From NCBI GenBank assembly GCA_905612515.1, contig CAJQSI010000016.1, positions 27,695 through 91,694 on the forward strand: 64,000 nt of DNA, in the 5' to 3' direction. Shown piece by piece: positions 17,413 to 26,264 of this stretch. The position numbers were made by a program, and so were the translations under genes. The stretch's first letter is position 1; each line of letters starts with the position of its first letter. This DNA comes from an uncultured Opitutales bacterium. GTDB taxonomy: Bacteria > Verrucomicrobiota > Verrucomicrobiia > Opitutales > Seribacteraceae. The notes beneath the pieces are model-generated. The model saw nothing but the letters and a program-made list of their open reading frames with translations, had not been told where the DNA came from and searched no databases.

Positions 17413-18825
17413 ATGAACAAAGCAATTCTCATCCCGGGCCTGTTGCTCTCCTGCTTCTCCCTTCTCGTCGCCGACGAACCCCGCCCTCTCTTTATCGAAG
17501 GCTATTCCAGCCAACTTAGTTATGCTCCCGGTGAGGAACTCAAGCTGCACACCTCGACCAGCGCCAGACAGTTTGGAATTCAAATCACGAGACGTGGAGC
17601 CAAGAAGGAAACCGTTTTCTCCAAGACTGGTATCCGCGGCGCAGAGCATCCGATTCCCGAGAATGCTTCCTCCCATGGATGCAAGTGGCCTGTCGGGTTC
17701 AAGATGGTCATACCGACCGATTGGAAGAGCGGTTACTACGAAGTTTCGTTGAGGGTTGAGGACGGAGGCGGAAAATTCATCCACCGCAACCGCCGAACCG
17801 CCGAAGGGAGTTGCCATTTCATCCTGCGGACCGCCAACCCGGGCAAGAAATCGAAAATCCTTCTCCAGTTTTCCGTGAACACCTACAATGCCTACAACAA
17901 CTGGGGCGGTTCCAGCCTCTATGGCTACCATGGCCGGGCCAAGCTACAAGGAAACCAGGTATCCTTCAATCGCCCGCCTCGTACCATCTTCAACAATTGG
18001 GAAGCACCCTTCGTGACTTGGGCGGAAAGCAATGGTTACGAGTTGGAATACGCCAGCAACATGGATCTCGAGCTCCGTCCCGAAATATTAAAGAACTACC
18101 GACTCATCCTCAGTGTCGGCCATGACGAATACTGGTCGGCCCCGATGAGGGACAGTCTCGAGAAATTCATCGCTGACGGCGGTAACGCAGCTTTTTTCAG
18201 CGGCAATTCCGTCTGTTGGCAAGTCCGCTGGGAAGCCGGGGGTCGAGCCCTTACCTGCTGGAAACAATGGTTCAACCAAGACCCCTTGTATTCCCAAGAT
18301 CACCGCTTGCTCTCCACCCTCTGGAGCCACCACCTGGTCAAGCGCCCGGAGAATGAGCTTACGGGAGTCGGTTTTCTTCATGGCGGATACCATCGCAGTC
18401 ATGGCCAGTTCATGGACGGCAAAGGTTCGTACACCGTCCATCGCCCGGACCACTGGGTATTCGCCGGTACCAACCTAAAGCGAAAAGATGAGTTCGGCGG
18501 AAAAGACACCATCGTTGGCTACGAATGCGATGGTTGCGAAATCGAATGGCGTGATGGACTGCCATTCCCCACGCACAAGGATGGCACACCGAAAAGTTTC
18601 ACGATCCTAGCGACCTGTCCCGCTCGTTGGGCTCCGGGAGATAGCCTTTGGTATGACAAATGGCCTTCCCGGGATCATTCCGGAAATGCCGTTCTCGGGG
18701 TATACCAAAATGGCGGCACTGTCTTCACCTGTGGCAGTACGGATTGGTCCCACGGCCTGCGTGGAAAAGATCCAAAGGTGATCCAAATAACCAAGAATGT
18801 GCTCGACCGCCTATCCAAACCGTGA
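17413..18825 (+). CDS. N,N-dimethylformamidase beta subunit-like protein
   Basis: A 470-residue protein with a signal peptide (about residues 1-20). It carries the domain related to the C-terminal part of the N,N-dimethylformamidase large subunit: NTYNAYNNWGGSSLYGY near residue 156, SVGHDEYWS near 235 and GGNAAFFSGNSVCWQVR near 256 are that family's conserved blocks. Most family members outside true DMFases have no assigned substrate, and the small alpha subunit is not nearby, so amidase activity on dimethylformamide should not be assumed. It starts 20 bases after the esterase gene and likely shares its transcript. Confidence 0.82.
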   Translation: MNKAILIPGLLLSCFSLLVADEPRPLFIEGYSSQLSYAPGEELKLHTSTSARQFGIQITRRGAKKETVFSKTGIRGAEHPIPENASSHGCKWPVGFKMVIPTDWKSGYYEVSLRVEDGGGKFIHRNRRTAEGSCHFILRTANPGKKSKILLQFSVNTYNAYNNWGGSSLYGYHGRAKLQGNQVSFNRPPRTIFNNWEAPFVTWAESNGYELEYASNMDLELRPEILKNYRLILSVGHDEYWSAPMRDSLEKFIADGGNAAFFSGNSVCWQVRWEAGGRALTCWKQWFNQDPLYSQDHRLLSTLWSHHLVKRPENELTGVGFLHGGYHRSHGQFMDGKGSYTVHRPDHWVFAGTNLKRKDEFGGKDTIVGYECDGCEIEWRDGLPFPTHKDGTPKSFTILATCPARWAPGDSLWYDKWPSRDHSGNAVLGVYQNGGTVFTCGSTDWSHGLRGKDPKVIQITKNVLDRLSKP

Positions 18826-18973
18826 TTCTCGATTTCGAGAGTTCGGGATGGACGCAATAAGATGAACGGTTTTATTTCGCCTTACCATTCATGAGGTAAC
18901 CCGGTCCAATTAAAGTATACTTAAACGAATAATCGTGGGACATTGTTATTTCCCATCACAAAAGAAGAAAATT

Positions 18974-20377
18974 ATGGAAAAGAAAATCGACGACTCGTCC
19001 CTTTCACGCCGCAGCTTCATGGGAAACAGCGGCAAAATCGCCGGAGTAGGTGCGCTTGCTGGCGTAACCCTGCCAATGGTTCACGGAAAAACTGACGACA
19101 CGACGAAGATCGCCTTGGTCGGATGCGGCGGGCGCGGCACAGGCGCAGCCAGCAACGCCCTCTCCGTCTCCCTTGCCAATGGCCCGACAAAACTTGTGGC
19201 GATGGCCGATGTGTTCCAGCACAGGCTGGATAGCAGCTACAACGGACTCAAAAAAAAGCACAAGGAAAAGGTGGACGTATCGCCCGACAACAAACACATT
19301 GGCTTTGACGCCTACAAGAAGGCCATGGACGCCCTAGACAAAGGCGACGTGGCGATATTCACTACCCCCTGCGCATTTCGTTGGGTGCATTACGAGTATG
19401 CCATCAAGAAGGGTCTCAATGTCTTCATGGAAAAACCTGTCACGCCGGACGGTTTTTCCTCCCGAAAAATGCTTGAATTAAACCAAGAAGCTAAGAAGAA
19501 AAACCTCAAGGTCGGTGTTGGTCTGATGTGTCGTCACAGTAAAGCTCGTCGAGAACTGTTTTCCCGTATCAAAGACGGAGAAATCGGAGAAATCCTTGCC
19601 CTTCGCGCCTATCGCATGCAAGGCCCCATCGCCTCCTGCTTCTCCGGCAAAAAACCAGCCGACGAACAGGAACTGATGTTTCAAATACGACGCTTTCACA
19701 GTTTCCTCTGGCTGAGCGGCGGTTCCTTCAGCGACTTCTTCATTCACAACATCGACGAGTGTTGCTGGATGAAGGACGCATGGCCGGTCAAGGCCCAGGC
19801 CCAGGGTGGTCGCCATTATCGAGGTGACAGCATCGACCAGAATTTCGATAACTATACCGTCGAGTACACCTTTCCGGACGGAACCAAACTTTACCTGCAC
19901 GGCCGCAACATGGCGGGTTGCAAAGACGAGTTCTCCAGCAACGCCCATGGCACCAAGGGGTGTGCCCTGATATCAGGACCTGGCGGGCATCGTTCGCAAG
20001 CTCGCATCCACAAGGGCCAAGGCCCCGACAGCGAGATCGCCTGGATGTTCGGCCAACGCGATGGCCAACGCCCGATCACCGAGACCAATCCCTACCAAGA
20101 CGAATGGGAGCACCTCATGGACGCGATTCGCAACAACAAGAAATACAACGAAGTCGATCGCGGTGTAGCCGCCAGCACAACGACCTCAATGGGTCGTATG
20201 GCCGCTCACACTGGACAGGAAATAACCTACGACCAAATGCTCAATTCAAAACACCAGTTCGGCCCAGGGGTAGAAAAGCTTACTCTGGAATCGGATTCTC
20301 CCCTTTTAGCCAACGCCGAAGGCATATATCCTATCCCCGAACCAGGCATCAATAAATCGCAAGAATATTCGGACTAA
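18974..20377 (+). CDS. Tat-exported Gfo/Idh/MocA family oxidoreductase
   Basis: A 467-residue protein counted from the ATG at 18974; the in-frame extension to 18935 adds 13 residues without obvious value. The leader has LSRRSFMGNSGKIAGVG, a twin-arginine signal. A Rossmann NAD(P)-binding motif follows (ALVGCGGRGTGAA near residue 44), then the GFO/IDH/MocA motif FMEKPVTPDG near 153, which contains the family's EKP signature. The C-terminal domain supplies the sugar site. Exported members in this bacterial group typically act on glycosides, some oxidising C3 with tightly bound NAD. A second member is at 56057. The gene is followed by a 440-base gap with a candidate RNA. Confidence 0.9.
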   Translation: MEKKIDDSSLSRRSFMGNSGKIAGVGALAGVTLPMVHGKTDDTTKIALVGCGGRGTGAASNALSVSLANGPTKLVAMADVFQHRLDSSYNGLKKKHKEKVDVSPDNKHIGFDAYKKAMDALDKGDVAIFTTPCAFRWVHYEYAIKKGLNVFMEKPVTPDGFSSRKMLELNQEAKKKNLKVGVGLMCRHSKARRELFSRIKDGEIGEILALRAYRMQGPIASCFSGKKPADEQELMFQIRRFHSFLWLSGGSFSDFFIHNIDECCWMKDAWPVKAQAQGGRHYRGDSIDQNFDNYTVEYTFPDGTKLYLHGRNMAGCKDEFSSNAHGTKGCALISGPGGHRSQARIHKGQGPDSEIAWMFGQRDGQRPITETNPYQDEWEHLMDAIRNNKKYNEVDRGVAASTTTSMGRMAAHTGQEITYDQMLNSKHQFGPGVEKLTLESDSPLLANAEGIYPIPEPGINKSQEYSD

Positions 20378-20543
20378 ACTTGTGCTCGAAAGCTCATTCG
20401 AAAAACGAGACGAGATCGAGAAACTCTTTCGAAAAGCGAAGAGTTAAAAAAAAATCGGGCATTTTTTTCGAGGGAAATTACAGAGGAACAAGGGTTTCTG
20501 AAAACACCTCAACTCCGACACCGAAAGATTTTTTCAATGGGAG

Positions 20544-20573
20544 TTGACGAGCTCTCTTTCACTCTCCTATAGT
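20544..20573 (+). promoter_or_regulatory. Sigma70-like promoter
   Basis: TTGACG at 20544-20549, an 18-base spacer and TATAGT at 20568-20573, with no overlap with any gene. A start site about seven bases downstream falls at 20580, right at the foot of the first hairpin of the candidate RNA. Confidence 0.5.
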
Positions 20574-20579
20574 GAAGGC

Positions 20580-20653
20580 TTCCAAGAGAGTTTTGGGGTA
20601 GGCTTTCTTGGTTTTAGGCCCGCCCTTGGTTGCAACCGGGGCGGGCCGTTTTT
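20580..20653 (+). ncRNA. Candidate small RNA or transcription attenuator
   Basis: About 74 bases in the 440-base gap between the oxidoreductase and the sulfatase. Hairpin 1 pairs CCAAGAGAG (20582-20590) with CTTTCTTGG (20603-20611), one pair being G-U, around a G-rich loop. Hairpin 2 pairs GGCCCGCCC (20617-20625) with GGGCGGGCC (20639-20647), is extended by the self-complementary GGTTGCAACC, and is followed by GTTTTT: a strong intrinsic terminator. The loop GGGGTAGGC (20595-20603) could instead pair with GCCCGCCCT (20618-20626), the terminator's 5' arm. It could be an independent sRNA or a leader controlling the sulfatase gene 164 bases downstream. I do not recognise it as a known RNA family. 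Confidence 0.5.
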
Positions 20654-20816
20654 ATGTACCGATTTAGTGCCATTCCCAATCCGGTGTGGTTTTACTAGAG
20701 GTAAAAACCCCGCCCGAACATACCCGCAAGGTGCTCATTTTCAGGATCTTGCGACAAGAGATGTTTTTTCATGAAGCTAAAGATTCGCCCTTGATATCTT
20801 GACGAAAGGATAATCA
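20654..20816 (+). other. Gap between the terminator and the sulfatase gene
   Basis: This stretch holds one further hairpin, GGTTTTAC (20688-20695) with GTAAAAACC (20701-20709) around a five-base loop, and an AT-rich region just before the sulfatase start. The other side of the gap (20378-20543) holds A-rich sequence and an imperfect AACTCT/AGAGTT stem near 20420-20443, and no credible open reading frame. Confidence 0.4.
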
Positions 20817-22358
20817 ATGCTCTTTCTGTCCGTTATGAAAATATTCTCTGTTATCCTTCTGGTAATCAGTATCCAAATCAACTCGATCCATGCTGCCGAT
20901 AAAAAGCCCAATATCCTCTGGTTGATCACCGACAACTGCAACTTGGACTTTGGCTGTTTTGGCATGCAGGGGGTTCACACTCCACACCTCGATCAATTGG
21001 CCTCACAAGGAGTTCGCTACACCAGAGTTTTTTCCACCGCTCCGGTTTGTGCACCCAGTCGTTCTGCCTTCATGACCGGCATGTACCAAACCTCTGTCAA
21101 TTTACACCACTTTCCCGACCATCGCGACGATGGTTTTAGACTGCCCGAGGGCGTGAGGCCCCTCACGCATCGACTCAAAGATGCAGGCTACACCACCGGT
21201 TCCATCAAAAAAATCGGGGAGCAGGTGGTAGGCTCAGGTAAACTCGACCTCAATTTTGTTAATGAAGGGAAAATTTTCGAAAGCACGGATTGGGATAACA
21301 TTAAGAAGAGCCAGCCCTTCTTTTTACAAGTGAACACCCCGGAAGCGGAGTATGACATATACGATTTCAGAACCAATCGCCCCGAGCGCATCAAATGGTG
21401 GGGGGAAGAAGAACATGTCCAGTATGCCAAACCCGATTCGGTGGTGCCCCCGGCCTATTTCCCCAAACACAAAACTTCCAATGAGGAATGGGCTCGATAT
21501 TTGAACTCGGTTTCCAACATGGACCGACGCGTCGGCATCGTTTTAAAGGAGCTCAAAAAAGAAAATCTTCTCGATGATACGATCATCATTGTTTTTGGCG
21601 ACAATGGCCGGGTCGATCATCGTAGTATTCACTGGGTCTATGACACTGGTCTACACGTGCCCATGATCATCAAATGGCCTAAAAACTTTCCTATGCCGGA
21701 AGGTTTCAAGCCCGGCGCGGTTAATGAAGAGGTGATCAGCCTGCTTGATTTGACAGCCACGACCCTGTCCCTAGCCGGCATATCCCGCCCCTTGGGCATG
21801 CAAAGCCGCGTTTTCCTCGGGAAAAATCGGGATCCGCAAAGAAGATACGCTTTCAGCGCCAGAGACCGTGTCGACGACGTTCCCTTTCGCCTGAGATCAG
21901 TTCGTGGCAAGCGCTACCACTATATTCGCAATTACCAACCCGAGCTCAACTTTGGCACCTATGTTAACTTTTACAAAGAGAAGTGCTTCCCGGTTCAGCA
22001 AGTGATGCGGGATCTTTACAAAAAAGGAAAACTCGACCCACACCTGATGCCCCTCTTCACCGAATTCAGGCGTGAATACCTCTTCGATACCGCAGCCGAC
22101 CCCAATGAACTGAAAAACCTTGTCGACTCAAACCATCCGGATCACCTCAAAGCCCTCACGGAAATGCGGGCCGCGCTGGACACTTGGGTTAGTGCAACGG
22201 GCGACTTGGGGTGGCAAAAAGAGCCTCCTGAAAAGATAGAAAAGTTTCGAGCCGTGATGTACGACTGGTTCGGTGCCCCCGAGTGGTACCCTTACAAACC
22301 TAAAAAATCCTCTTCCGCCTTGGAGAAGATCAATCAAGGCAGAATCATCGAGGACTGA
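20817..22358 (+). CDS. Secreted sulfatase (type I, formylglycine-dependent)
   Basis: A 513-residue protein. AAAGGA at 20805-20810, six bases before the ATG at 20817, supports this start; an ATG at 20835 would give a slightly shorter signal peptide. The sulfatase signature is CAPSRSAFMTG, with C78 expected to become formylglycine. GDNGRVDH near residue 261 supplies later metal or active-site residues. The first metal motif reads TDNCNLDFG, with Asn where many family members have a second Asp, a variation also seen in some sulfatase subgroups. The substrate is probably a sulfated glycan. Codon use appears more AT-rich than in the neighbours. No anaerobic or FGE-type maturase is encoded here. 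Confidence 0.9.
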   Translation: MLFLSVMKIFSVILLVISIQINSIHAADKKPNILWLITDNCNLDFGCFGMQGVHTPHLDQLASQGVRYTRVFSTAPVCAPSRSAFMTGMYQTSVNLHHFPDHRDDGFRLPEGVRPLTHRLKDAGYTTGSIKKIGEQVVGSGKLDLNFVNEGKIFESTDWDNIKKSQPFFLQVNTPEAEYDIYDFRTNRPERIKWWGEEEHVQYAKPDSVVPPAYFPKHKTSNEEWARYLNSVSNMDRRVGIVLKELKKENLLDDTIIIVFGDNGRVDHRSIHWVYDTGLHVPMIIKWPKNFPMPEGFKPGAVNEEVISLLDLTATTLSLAGISRPLGMQSRVFLGKNRDPQRRYAFSARDRVDDVPFRLRSVRGKRYHYIRNYQPELNFGTYVNFYKEKCFPVQQVMRDLYKKGKLDPHLMPLFTEFRREYLFDTAADPNELKNLVDSNHPDHLKALTEMRAALDTWVSATGDLGWQKEPPEKIEKFRAVMYDWFGAPEWYPYKPKKSSSALEKINQGRIIED

Positions 22359-22630
22359 TTCGAATGGCTTGGAACACTTTATCAAAGGCCCGCCGACACG
22401 TCTGAGAAGTCATCAACGACGAGTACACCCGTACCCATGACTAGATACCGCTCAAGAAAGCCGAGTGGATGCCCAATATGAAACTAATCCTGTCATAATG
22501 TGATGATCTCCTTGGCCAGTCCGAAAACCAAAAAGATTAATTTGCATATTATAAGGCATGCGTTCTTGCCGAGCATGCAAAACTTGCCCACACTTTCAGT
22601 TTCCCCCAAGAAAATCCTAACCTCCCACTC

Positions 22631-24061
22631 ATGAAAAAATCATACTCTTTTCTTTTACGTGCCGGCTTGGCCTTTTTCGCAGTCGCTTCCGTTGCCTCGG
22701 CCGCAGTCAAGTTGCCCTCCATCCTCGGTAGCCACATGGTTCTCCAGCAAGGGGAACCCGTCCCCGTCTGGGGTTGGGCCGATCCCGGCGAGGAAGTCAC
22801 CGTCACCTTCCACGATGCCAAGGTTTCCGCCAAAGCAGGCAAGGACGGTAAATGGCAAGTCAACCTGCCCGCCTCTAAAGCCAATGCAAAAGGAGCCGAC
22901 CTCGTGGTCAAAGGTTCCAACGAAATCAAGTTGACCGATGTCCTCGTCGGCGAGGTCTGGCTTTGCTCGGGACAGTCGAACATGGAGTGGACCGTCTCGC
23001 GGTCCGCCAATGCCAAGGAGGAAATCGCAAACGCCAAGCATCCGCTCATCCGGCACGTAAAGGTGCCGCACAAATTGAGCCTTACGCCGCAAGACGACGT
23101 GCAGACCGGCGGATGGCAGGTCTGCAGCCCCACCACTGTGGCGAACTTCACCGCAGTCGGTTATTTCTTTGGACGCCACCTCCATCAGGAAATCAAAGTG
23201 CCCATCGGATTGATCGGTTCGAACTGGGGTGGCACACGCATCGAGCCATGGACCCCGGCGGAAGGCTTCAAGGCCGTGCCAGCGCTCAAGGCAAGCCATG
23301 CTGACAAATTGAATCAGTTTGCGCAGGGTAAGCTCGGACGCGGAACACCCACGCACATGCACAATGCCATGATCTCCCCCTTGCTGCCCTACGCCATAAA
23401 AGGAGCCATCTGGTACCAAGGCGAATCCAACAACGGCGAAGGCATGCTTTACCATGAAAAGATGAAAGCTCTCATCGCGGGCTGGCGCAATGTTTGGAAC
23501 AAACCCGACCTTCCCTTCTACTTCGTCCAACTCGCTCCCTACAAATACCGTGGCGACCCCAAAAGCTTGCCCGGCATTTGGCAAGCTCAGCTCGAAACCC
23601 TGAAGGTGCCACACACCGGCATGGCGGTGACCACCGACATCACAACCCTAACCAATATCCATCCCCCCAACAAACAGGACGTAGGCAAGCGCCTCGCTCT
23701 GTGGGCTCTGGCCAAGGACTACGGCAAAGACAAATTGGTCTACTCCGGCCCGATTTTCGACAAGGCAGACCACTCCGACGGTGGCAAGGGGAGCATCACC
23801 GTGCATTTCAAGAAGTTGGGTGGCAGGCATATCGGCCTCAAGACCACCGACAACAAGAATCCGACCCACTTCGAGGTAGCTGGCAAGGACGGTGCCTGGC
23901 ATCCGGCCGAGACCTTCACCGTATACGGAGACCATATCATCGCCAAGAGCAAGATGGTCAAGGAACCCGTCAACGTGCGCTTCGGCTGGGACCAACTCGC
24001 CACCCCCAACCTGGTGAACCGGGCCGGTCTTCCCGCCTCGCCCTTCACCTCCCAAAAGTAA
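22631..24061 (+). CDS. Sialate O-acetylesterase-like (SASA domain) esterase
   Basis: A 476-residue protein with a signal peptide (about residues 1-24). A small N-terminal beta domain (LPSILGSHMVLQQGEPVPVW) precedes the SGNH-type catalytic domain: SGQSNMEW with nucleophile S116, GTRIEPW near residue 202 and WYQGESNN near 261. This order is typical of bacterial SIAE-like proteins, which remove O-acetyl groups from sialic acids or, in many glycan-degrading bacteria, from plant or algal polysaccharides. Being next to a sulfatase suggests removal of glycan decorations. The gene at 24075 follows 13 bases later. Confidence 0.9.
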   Translation: MKKSYSFLLRAGLAFFAVASVASAAVKLPSILGSHMVLQQGEPVPVWGWADPGEEVTVTFHDAKVSAKAGKDGKWQVNLPASKANAKGADLVVKGSNEIKLTDVLVGEVWLCSGQSNMEWTVSRSANAKEEIANAKHPLIRHVKVPHKLSLTPQDDVQTGGWQVCSPTTVANFTAVGYFFGRHLHQEIKVPIGLIGSNWGGTRIEPWTPAEGFKAVPALKASHADKLNQFAQGKLGRGTPTHMHNAMISPLLPYAIKGAIWYQGESNNGEGMLYHEKMKALIAGWRNVWNKPDLPFYFVQLAPYKYRGDPKSLPGIWQAQLETLKVPHTGMAVTTDITTLTNIHPPNKQDVGKRLALWALAKDYGKDKLVYSGPIFDKADHSDGGKGSITVHFKKLGGRHIGLKTTDNKNPTHFEVAGKDGAWHPAETFTVYGDHIIAKSKMVKEPVNVRFGWDQLATPNLVNRAGLPASPFTSQK

Positions 24062-24074
24062 GGTAGTTCTCAAG

Positions 24075-24743
24075 ATGACCATCCCGGGACATAAGACCTG
24101 CTTGGCCTCGGCCTTGCTCTTTCTCACCGGGGCATCGGTAAGCCTTGCCCAAATAAAAGCGGAAGCCGCTCCGAAAACCACCGCCCCGAAGACCGAGACC
24201 TTCCACTGGGAAACCGATCCCGGTTGGTTCGGCGAACGCATCAAGCTGCCGCCCGGCTTCTCTCCCACCATGTCATGGAAGGGAATCGAGGAAATCAGGT
24301 TCGCCCCCGGCATGTTCAAGGCCGACCGACCCGACTTCTTCAGCTACGCCCTCGTATTCTCCCTCGCCGCCGACGCAGATGTTTCCCCCGCCGGCCTCCG
24401 CAAGCAAATCCTTCTTTACTACCAAGGCCTCTCCTCCCGCGTCTCCGCCGGCAAGGGCCGCAAGGTGGACGTCTCCAAGTTCACCATAGACCTCAAGCCC
24501 GCCAAGGATCTCCCCGGTTCCGCCCCCAAGCAGGCAAAGGCTCCCGCCGCCTACCTCGCCACCCTAAAGTGGATCGAGCCATTCGCGACCGGCAAACCGC
24601 AGGACCTCCACCTCGAAATCCACGCATGGAAAGACAAGATCCGCAAGCGAACCTACCTCTTCTTCTGTGCCTCCCCCCAAAGCTCCGAAGCACCCATACG
24701 AAAAAGCCTGCGAAAAATCCGCACCGCCTTCGTGGCAAAATGA
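24075..24743 (+). CDS. Hypothetical secreted protein
   Basis: A 222-residue protein with a signal peptide (MTIPGHKTCLASALLFLTG..., cleavage near residue 26). The mature part is compact, with no recognised motif. It contains PPGFSPTMSWKGIEEIRFAPGMF near residues 57-79 and ends with basic helical sequence. It starts 13 bases after the esterase stop and is probably its operon partner. Proteins of this size beside SASA esterases are common in this type of genome, but I cannot name the family. A 249-base gap follows in which I see no gene. Confidence 0.75.
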   Translation: MTIPGHKTCLASALLFLTGASVSLAQIKAEAAPKTTAPKTETFHWETDPGWFGERIKLPPGFSPTMSWKGIEEIRFAPGMFKADRPDFFSYALVFSLAADADVSPAGLRKQILLYYQGLSSRVSAGKGRKVDVSKFTIDLKPAKDLPGSAPKQAKAPAAYLATLKWIEPFATGKPQDLHLEIHAWKDKIRKRTYLFFCASPQSSEAPIRKSLRKIRTAFVAK

Positions 24744-24992
24744 CGGGCGAAAGCCCCCCTCGCGGGAATCCCACCGCAAATCTTTCCGCTTGTAGACACC
24801 AGTCGAGACACTGGCGTCCGCCTGCAATAAACTGACGCGACCAAAACTGAACGACCTGAACTATAAGAACGAGCCTTTTTTGCGAACCTCCGTCTTCGGG
24901 GCGCGTTCAAGAAACCGCATTCAGGTCACCTTTTGTAATTGCAGTCCGGACACGAGGTGACGGAATGGAGCAACCACGGATCAACACCCATT

Positions 24993-26216
24993 ATGAAAAA
25001 AACACAGTTCTCCATACTTCTCCTTACTTTGTCGACCTTTGCTCTGTCGGCCTTCGCCGCCGACTGGCCGCAATGGCGCGGGCCGAATCGCGACGGAGTC
25101 TCGACCGAGACCGGCATTCTCGACGAATGGCCGGAGGGTGGCCCAAAGTTGCTATGGAAAGCTACTGGCGTAGGAGCAGGTTTCTCCAGCGTGAGCGTAG
25201 CGAATGGACGAATCTACACCATGGGGGACGGCAAGGAATCAAGCAGTGTTCACTGCCTCAACCCAAAGGACGGAAAAATCATCTGGTCCTCCAAACCCGT
25301 GGGGGAGACGGGTGGCAGATACGAGGGAACGCGCTGCACTCCCACCTTCGATGATGGTCATCTCTATGCGCTGGGCCAGTTCGGCGACTTGGTCTGCCTG
25401 CGAGCCTCCGATGGTTCGGAGGTCTGGCGGAAGAGCCTGACCAAGGACTTCGGCGGACGCTCAGGTGGTTGGAACTACACCGAGAGCCCCTTGGTCGACG
25501 AAGGCAAGGTGATCGTCACTCCCGGGGGGAAACAAGGCGCGGTGGTCGCCCTCGACAAGAAAACCGGAGAACTGGTCTGGCAGAGCAAAGAATTCACCGA
25601 CGGAGCCCAATACAGTTCACTGATCGTCCGAGAGTTTGGGGGCAATAGACAGTACGTCCAGCTCACCGGGGCCAACGTAGTCGGACTTGAAGCCTCTACG
25701 GGGAAGGTGCTTTGGCAAGCTCCCCGCAAAGGGAAAACGGCTACGATCAGCACCCCGATTTTCCATGAAGGTCACGTTTTCGTCAGCAGTGCCTACGGCG
25801 TAGGTTGCAACGGTTTCAAGGTGACCCATTCGGGGGGGGATTTCTCGGCCAAGGAAATCTATGCCAACAAGACGATCTCAAACCACCATGGTGGCTGTAT
25901 CCGAGTGGGTGATTACGTCTACGCCTCAAGCAGCGGAACCCTCGCTTGCGTGGAGCTCAAGACGGGGGAGGAAATGTGGCGGCAGCGCAGCGCGGGCAAG
26001 GGCGCGATACTGATTATCGACGGCAAAATCATTTTGCGGGCTGAAAACGGTCCTCTCGCCCTCGTGGAGCTCAACCCGAAGGAATACCGCCAAATCAGCA
26101 AGTTCGACCAACCCGAACGCTCCAAAGCGAAAGCTTGGCCTCATCCGGTAGTGAGCAACGGTGTTCTATATGTCAGGGATCAGGATATCCTGCTGGCCTA
26201 CGACATTCGCAAGTAG
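24993..26216 (+). CDS. PQQ-like beta-propeller repeat protein
   Basis: A 407-residue protein counted from the ATG at 24993, which gives a clean signal peptide (MKKTQFSILLLTLSTFALSAFA); the extension to 24939 lies ahead of it. The mature protein opens with DWPQWRGPNRDGVSTETG and has blades marked LNPKDGKIIW, DGSEVWRKSL, LDKKTGELVWQSK and LEASTGKVLWQ. This subgroup is often annotated as polyvinyl-alcohol dehydrogenase-like or outer membrane assembly-like, but neither activity is supported here. It lies directly upstream of the DUF1080 gene at 26265 with a 48-base gap, echoing the 6257/6983 pair in reverse order. Confidence 0.9.
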   Translation: MKKTQFSILLLTLSTFALSAFAADWPQWRGPNRDGVSTETGILDEWPEGGPKLLWKATGVGAGFSSVSVANGRIYTMGDGKESSSVHCLNPKDGKIIWSSKPVGETGGRYEGTRCTPTFDDGHLYALGQFGDLVCLRASDGSEVWRKSLTKDFGGRSGGWNYTESPLVDEGKVIVTPGGKQGAVVALDKKTGELVWQSKEFTDGAQYSSLIVREFGGNRQYVQLTGANVVGLEASTGKVLWQAPRKGKTATISTPIFHEGHVFVSSAYGVGCNGFKVTHSGGDFSAKEIYANKTISNHHGGCIRVGDYVYASSSGTLACVELKTGEEMWRQRSAGKGAILIIDGKIILRAENGPLALVELNPKEYRQISKFDQPERSKAKAWPHPVVSNGVLYVRDQDILLAYDIRK

Positions 26217-26264
26217 AGAAAGCCAAACGTTACTTTGCTTTCTACAAATCAAACTCACTCAGCC

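Noticed and set aside
22380-22500. Protein-like stretch reading EVINDEYTRTHD then IPLKKAEWMPNM after the sulfatase gene
   Set aside because: It has internal stops and no start and I cannot match it to a family. It may be a gene remnant, but the evidence is too thin to annotate.
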